In this document: positions 62,054 to 64,000 of the stretch, piece by piece | How the letters are laid out: each line of letters starts with the position of its first letter | Numbering within the stretch: the first letter of the stretch is position 1 | DNA from: an uncultured Prevotellaceae bacterium | GTDB lineage: Bacteria > Bacteroidota > Bacteroidia > Bacteroidales > Bacteroidaceae | Length of the DNA stretch: 64,000 nucleotides | Assembly: GCA_900543815.1 (NCBI GenBank) | Contig: UQST01000012.1 | Span: forward strand, 1 to 64,000 | Reading direction: 5' to 3' | Notes under the pieces: model-generated | Seen by the model: the letters and a program-made list of their open reading frames with translations, nothing else | Databases searched by the model: none | Told to the model about the DNA's origin: nothing | Position numbers and translations under genes: made by a program

Positions 62054-63469
62054 ATGAAATTGAGAAAGATTGCATTTGCCGTTGCTCTTGCCGTTGCGGC
62101 TGCCCCTGCTTTCGCACAGGATTTCACTGACAAGGACCTGAACGAGCGTATCGGTTACTCAAACAACAACAATGAGGACAGCATCAAGGCTGGCCGCGGC
62201 TATGTGTCGTACTTCCAGCAGAGCATGGCGAACCAGGACTGGAAGGGTGCACACATGAACTATGAGTGGCTCATCAAGAATGCTCCCTTTGCCATCACAG
62301 GTATCTACACACAGGGTCCTTACATGTTCTTCCAACTGATCAGCGGTGAGAAGGACCAGGCCAAGAAGCTTGCCTACTTTCAGGAGATGATTTCTCTCTT
62401 CGAGGCACGCCAGAAGAATCTGGATGTACTGAATACTTTTGCAAAGACCAAGTCAACCTTGGGCGACGTGCTCGCGCTGAAGGCTGACTACTACAACTGG
62501 ACTGCTCCCACCATCCAGGGCTCTGGCTACACGCTGAACAAGTCATATGAGAACTACAGCAACGCCATCAAGATGATCAACGAGAAGGGTGGACGCGAGA
62601 TTGAAGGTTCTGTGCTCCAGAACTTCTTCCTCGTGAGCGATGCCATGTACAAGACTGCCCCCACCGCTCTGAGAGAGCAGTATCTGCAGGACTATATGGA
62701 TAGCAAGGACGCTTGTGAGAAGATGCTCCAGCTGGCCAAGGAGGCTCAGCAGGCAGGTGACACTGCCAAGGCCAGCAAGCTGCTGGCTAAGTATGACGGC
62801 CCTCTGGCTCTGATTGAGCAGACATTCAGCGCAAGCGGTGCTGCTGATACAGCGCAGATTATCGCCATCTATACCAAGAAGTTGGATAACTACAAGGGTG
62901 ATATCAACAAGCTGAACAGTGCTCTGACCTTGATGGCACAGAATGATTGCGACGACAGCGGCATCTATTATCAGTACGCCGAGGCTGCTTATGCCATCGA
63001 GCCTACATTCACCAGCGCCATCGGTCTGGCTCAGAAGGCTCAGAAGGATGGTCAGGCAGAGAAGATGCTGGAGTACTACAACAAGGCTCTCGAGCTTTGC
63101 TCAAGCGACGCAAAGCGTGGCGCTATCTGCTTGAATATTGCCAATGGTCTGACCAAGAGCAAGCAATACACCGGTGCACTGACTTATGCAGAGAAGGCTA
63201 TTGGCTACAACGCTGACCTCAAGGGTAAGGCTTATCTGAAGGAGGCTAACGTTTACACTATGCTGGGACAGTATCCCAAGGCTATCGAGTACTGCACAAT
63301 GGCAAGCGCAGAGGATATCACCGTGAGCGGAAGTGCTGACCGTCTGAAGCAGAGCATTCAGAAGGTGCAGGCCAACCAGGCTGCCAACGACCGTGCACGT
63401 AAGGCTTACGACGACTTCATCAAGAGACAGAAGGCTGAGGAGGCATTCTGGACTGGTGGTGCGAAGTAA
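62054..63469 (+). CDS. Exported tetratricopeptide-repeat protein
   Basis: A 471-residue periplasmic protein: signal peptide (1-21, AAPAFA-Q) and a fully helical body with TPR-type units, clearest at about 320-440 (GLAQKAQKDGQAEKMLEYYNKALEL, GALTYAEKAIGYNADLKGKAYLKEA, GQYPKAIEYCTMA). An acidic/aromatic N-terminal region (about 40-170) resembles a conserved but unnamed Bacteroidales segment. The C-terminal helix is charged (RKAYDDFIKRQKAEE). Codon use is strongly biased and the promoter near consensus, suggesting an abundant protein. It could scaffold an envelope complex; no enzymatic feature is seen. Confidence 0.82.
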   Translation: MKLRKIAFAVALAVAAAPAFAQDFTDKDLNERIGYSNNNNEDSIKAGRGYVSYFQQSMANQDWKGAHMNYEWLIKNAPFAITGIYTQGPYMFFQLISGEKDQAKKLAYFQEMISLFEARQKNLDVLNTFAKTKSTLGDVLALKADYYNWTAPTIQGSGYTLNKSYENYSNAIKMINEKGGREIEGSVLQNFFLVSDAMYKTAPTALREQYLQDYMDSKDACEKMLQLAKEAQQAGDTAKASKLLAKYDGPLALIEQTFSASGAADTAQIIAIYTKKLDNYKGDINKLNSALTLMAQNDCDDSGIYYQYAEAAYAIEPTFTSAIGLAQKAQKDGQAEKMLEYYNKALELCSSDAKRGAICLNIANGLTKSKQYTGALTYAEKAIGYNADLKGKAYLKEANVYTMLGQYPKAIEYCTMASAEDITVSGSADRLKQSIQKVQANQAANDRARKAYDDFIKRQKAEEAFWTGGAK

Positions 63470-63542
63470 GGTGTGATACCCGTTCCGCCTCTCTTTTCCT
63501 GCGGAGAAAATGAGTCGGAACAGAAAAGAAAGGCTATTGATG

Positions 63543-63617
63543 CAACCACCCCATATTGTGGTTGAAAGATATTGAAAGTGGTGAGACCCCTGATGGAGAT
63601 AATCTGTCAGGGGTCTC
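63543..63617 (+). terminator. Hairpins after the TPR gene
   Basis: Two stems: CAACCAC / GTGGTTG (63543-63563) and the perfect 11-bp GAGACCCCTGA / TCAGGGGTCTC (63583-63593 with 63607-63617). The T-run after the second is weak (ATTGCGTATAT), so termination is probable but not certain. Confidence 0.55.
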
Positions 63618-63943
63618 ATTGCGTATATAGGTGTCGGCGGAAGGTGCCAAGAAAGCTTGGGAGAAGGGTCTTGCCTACGTCTCATTATATATATAAGTGC
63701 CGGGTGAGGAGTCTTGTCGGGCGTCTTGGCATGTTTGACAGGCGAAAGAAGCGCTCGGAATTCTTTGGTAGGGTGTTTGTGCTTGTTCTTGTCAAATTCA
63801 TCCGTGTGCCGTTTGGCGGTGATTTAAGGGACGGTTTATGGGAATGGAGCGGTGGAATGAGAAATGTTCCTTGCTGATAGAACGGTACCGAGCAGGCAGA
63901 CTTTCTCTGCCCTTCGTCGTACAGCAGAGTTTTCGTCCGATTG
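63618..63943. other. Non-coding stretch at the right edge
   Basis: No gene recognised. A 101-codon open frame (63572-63877, plus strand) begins inside the hairpin and has no domain, signal or homology I can identify. Confidence 0.55.
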
Positions 63944-64000
63944 GCTCATTGGGGTGCGTCGGCTGTTGCATTGCGCTGTGTTTGTCATCGCAGCGCAATG
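63944..64000. repeat. 22-bp dyad array, locus 6 (cut by window end)
   Basis: Units start at 63944, 63966 and 63988; cores TTGGGGTGCG, GCATTGCGCTGT and GCAGCGCAATG, with GTCGGCTG and TTTGTCA spacers like those at 42174-42261. Confidence 0.75.

Noticed and set aside
63572..63877. 101-codon plus-strand frame after the TPR gene
   Set aside because: It starts inside the hairpin, has many Arg/Gly/Cys codons, and lacks any domain or signal.

Overview
The window reads as chromosomal DNA of a Bacteroidales bacterium, most likely a fairly GC-rich Prevotella or close relative. Support comes from promoters of the Bacteroidetes type (a TAnnTTTG -7 box, sometimes with TTG/TTTG about 19 bases upstream) in front of many genes, weak or absent Shine-Dalgarno sequences, BspA-type leucine-rich-repeat surface proteins, a TonB-dependent receptor, S9 and tricorn-type periplasmic peptidases, C69 dipeptidase, HU-CCDC81/SPOR and DUF1573 proteins, and a hexuronate pathway using a short-chain dehydrogenase. 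I saw no tRNA, rRNA, CRISPR array, prophage or transposase gene.

Layout. 1-3.9 kb: a 5'-truncated alkaline-phosphatase-like remnant, then tkt-rpiB whose transcript ends in a 22-bp tandem repeat and a strong terminator. 4-9 kb: a polysaccharide-deacetylase-like protein and the galactose operon galM-sugar MFS transporter-galK. 9-16 kb: folC, dnaJ-grpE, an ABC-F ATPase, a LysM glucosaminidase and, divergently, cdd. 16-20 kb: two tandem, visibly AT-richer LRR proteins preceded by a 31-residue lipoprotein-like peptide. 20-28 kb: reverse rubrerythrin, a secreted discoidin-like protein, a metal-type TonB receptor with a Cys/His-rich partner, HAD phosphatase, fluoride channel, PH-domain protein, BASS transporter, and greA with a catalytically degenerate RNase H-like protein. 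28-37.5 kb: S9 peptidase, recQ, an N-terminally truncated RND pump lying against a dispersed repeat, DUF1573 lipoprotein, a small winged-helix fragment, trxA. 37.5-44 kb: a galactan module (GH43 exo-beta-1,3-galactanase-like enzyme and a GH43-GH35 fusion) and C69 dipeptidase. 44-51 kb: nadC, rlmH, a beta-helix lipoprotein, pepD, then a plus-strand envelope cluster (small membrane protein, OmpH-like, HU-SPOR, zinc-ribbon/FHA). 52-57 kb: hexuronate operon exuT-uxuA-SDR-uxaC. 57.7-64 kb: tricorn-like protease coupled to a Ca/Na antiporter, and a secreted TPR protein.

How the parts connect. Galactose released from beta-galactans by the GH43/GH35 enzymes could feed galM-galP-galK, and hexuronates could feed the uxa/uxu operon; both products converge on central metabolism with tkt-rpiB. 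The most distinctive non-coding feature is a set of dispersed intergenic arrays built on a strict 22-bp period: six loci share a GC-rich dyad core (GCAGC-N2-GCTGC and variants), and a separate array after rpiB has an unrelated sequence but the same period. There is also a 179-bp repeated element in two copies, one of which abuts the broken RND gene.
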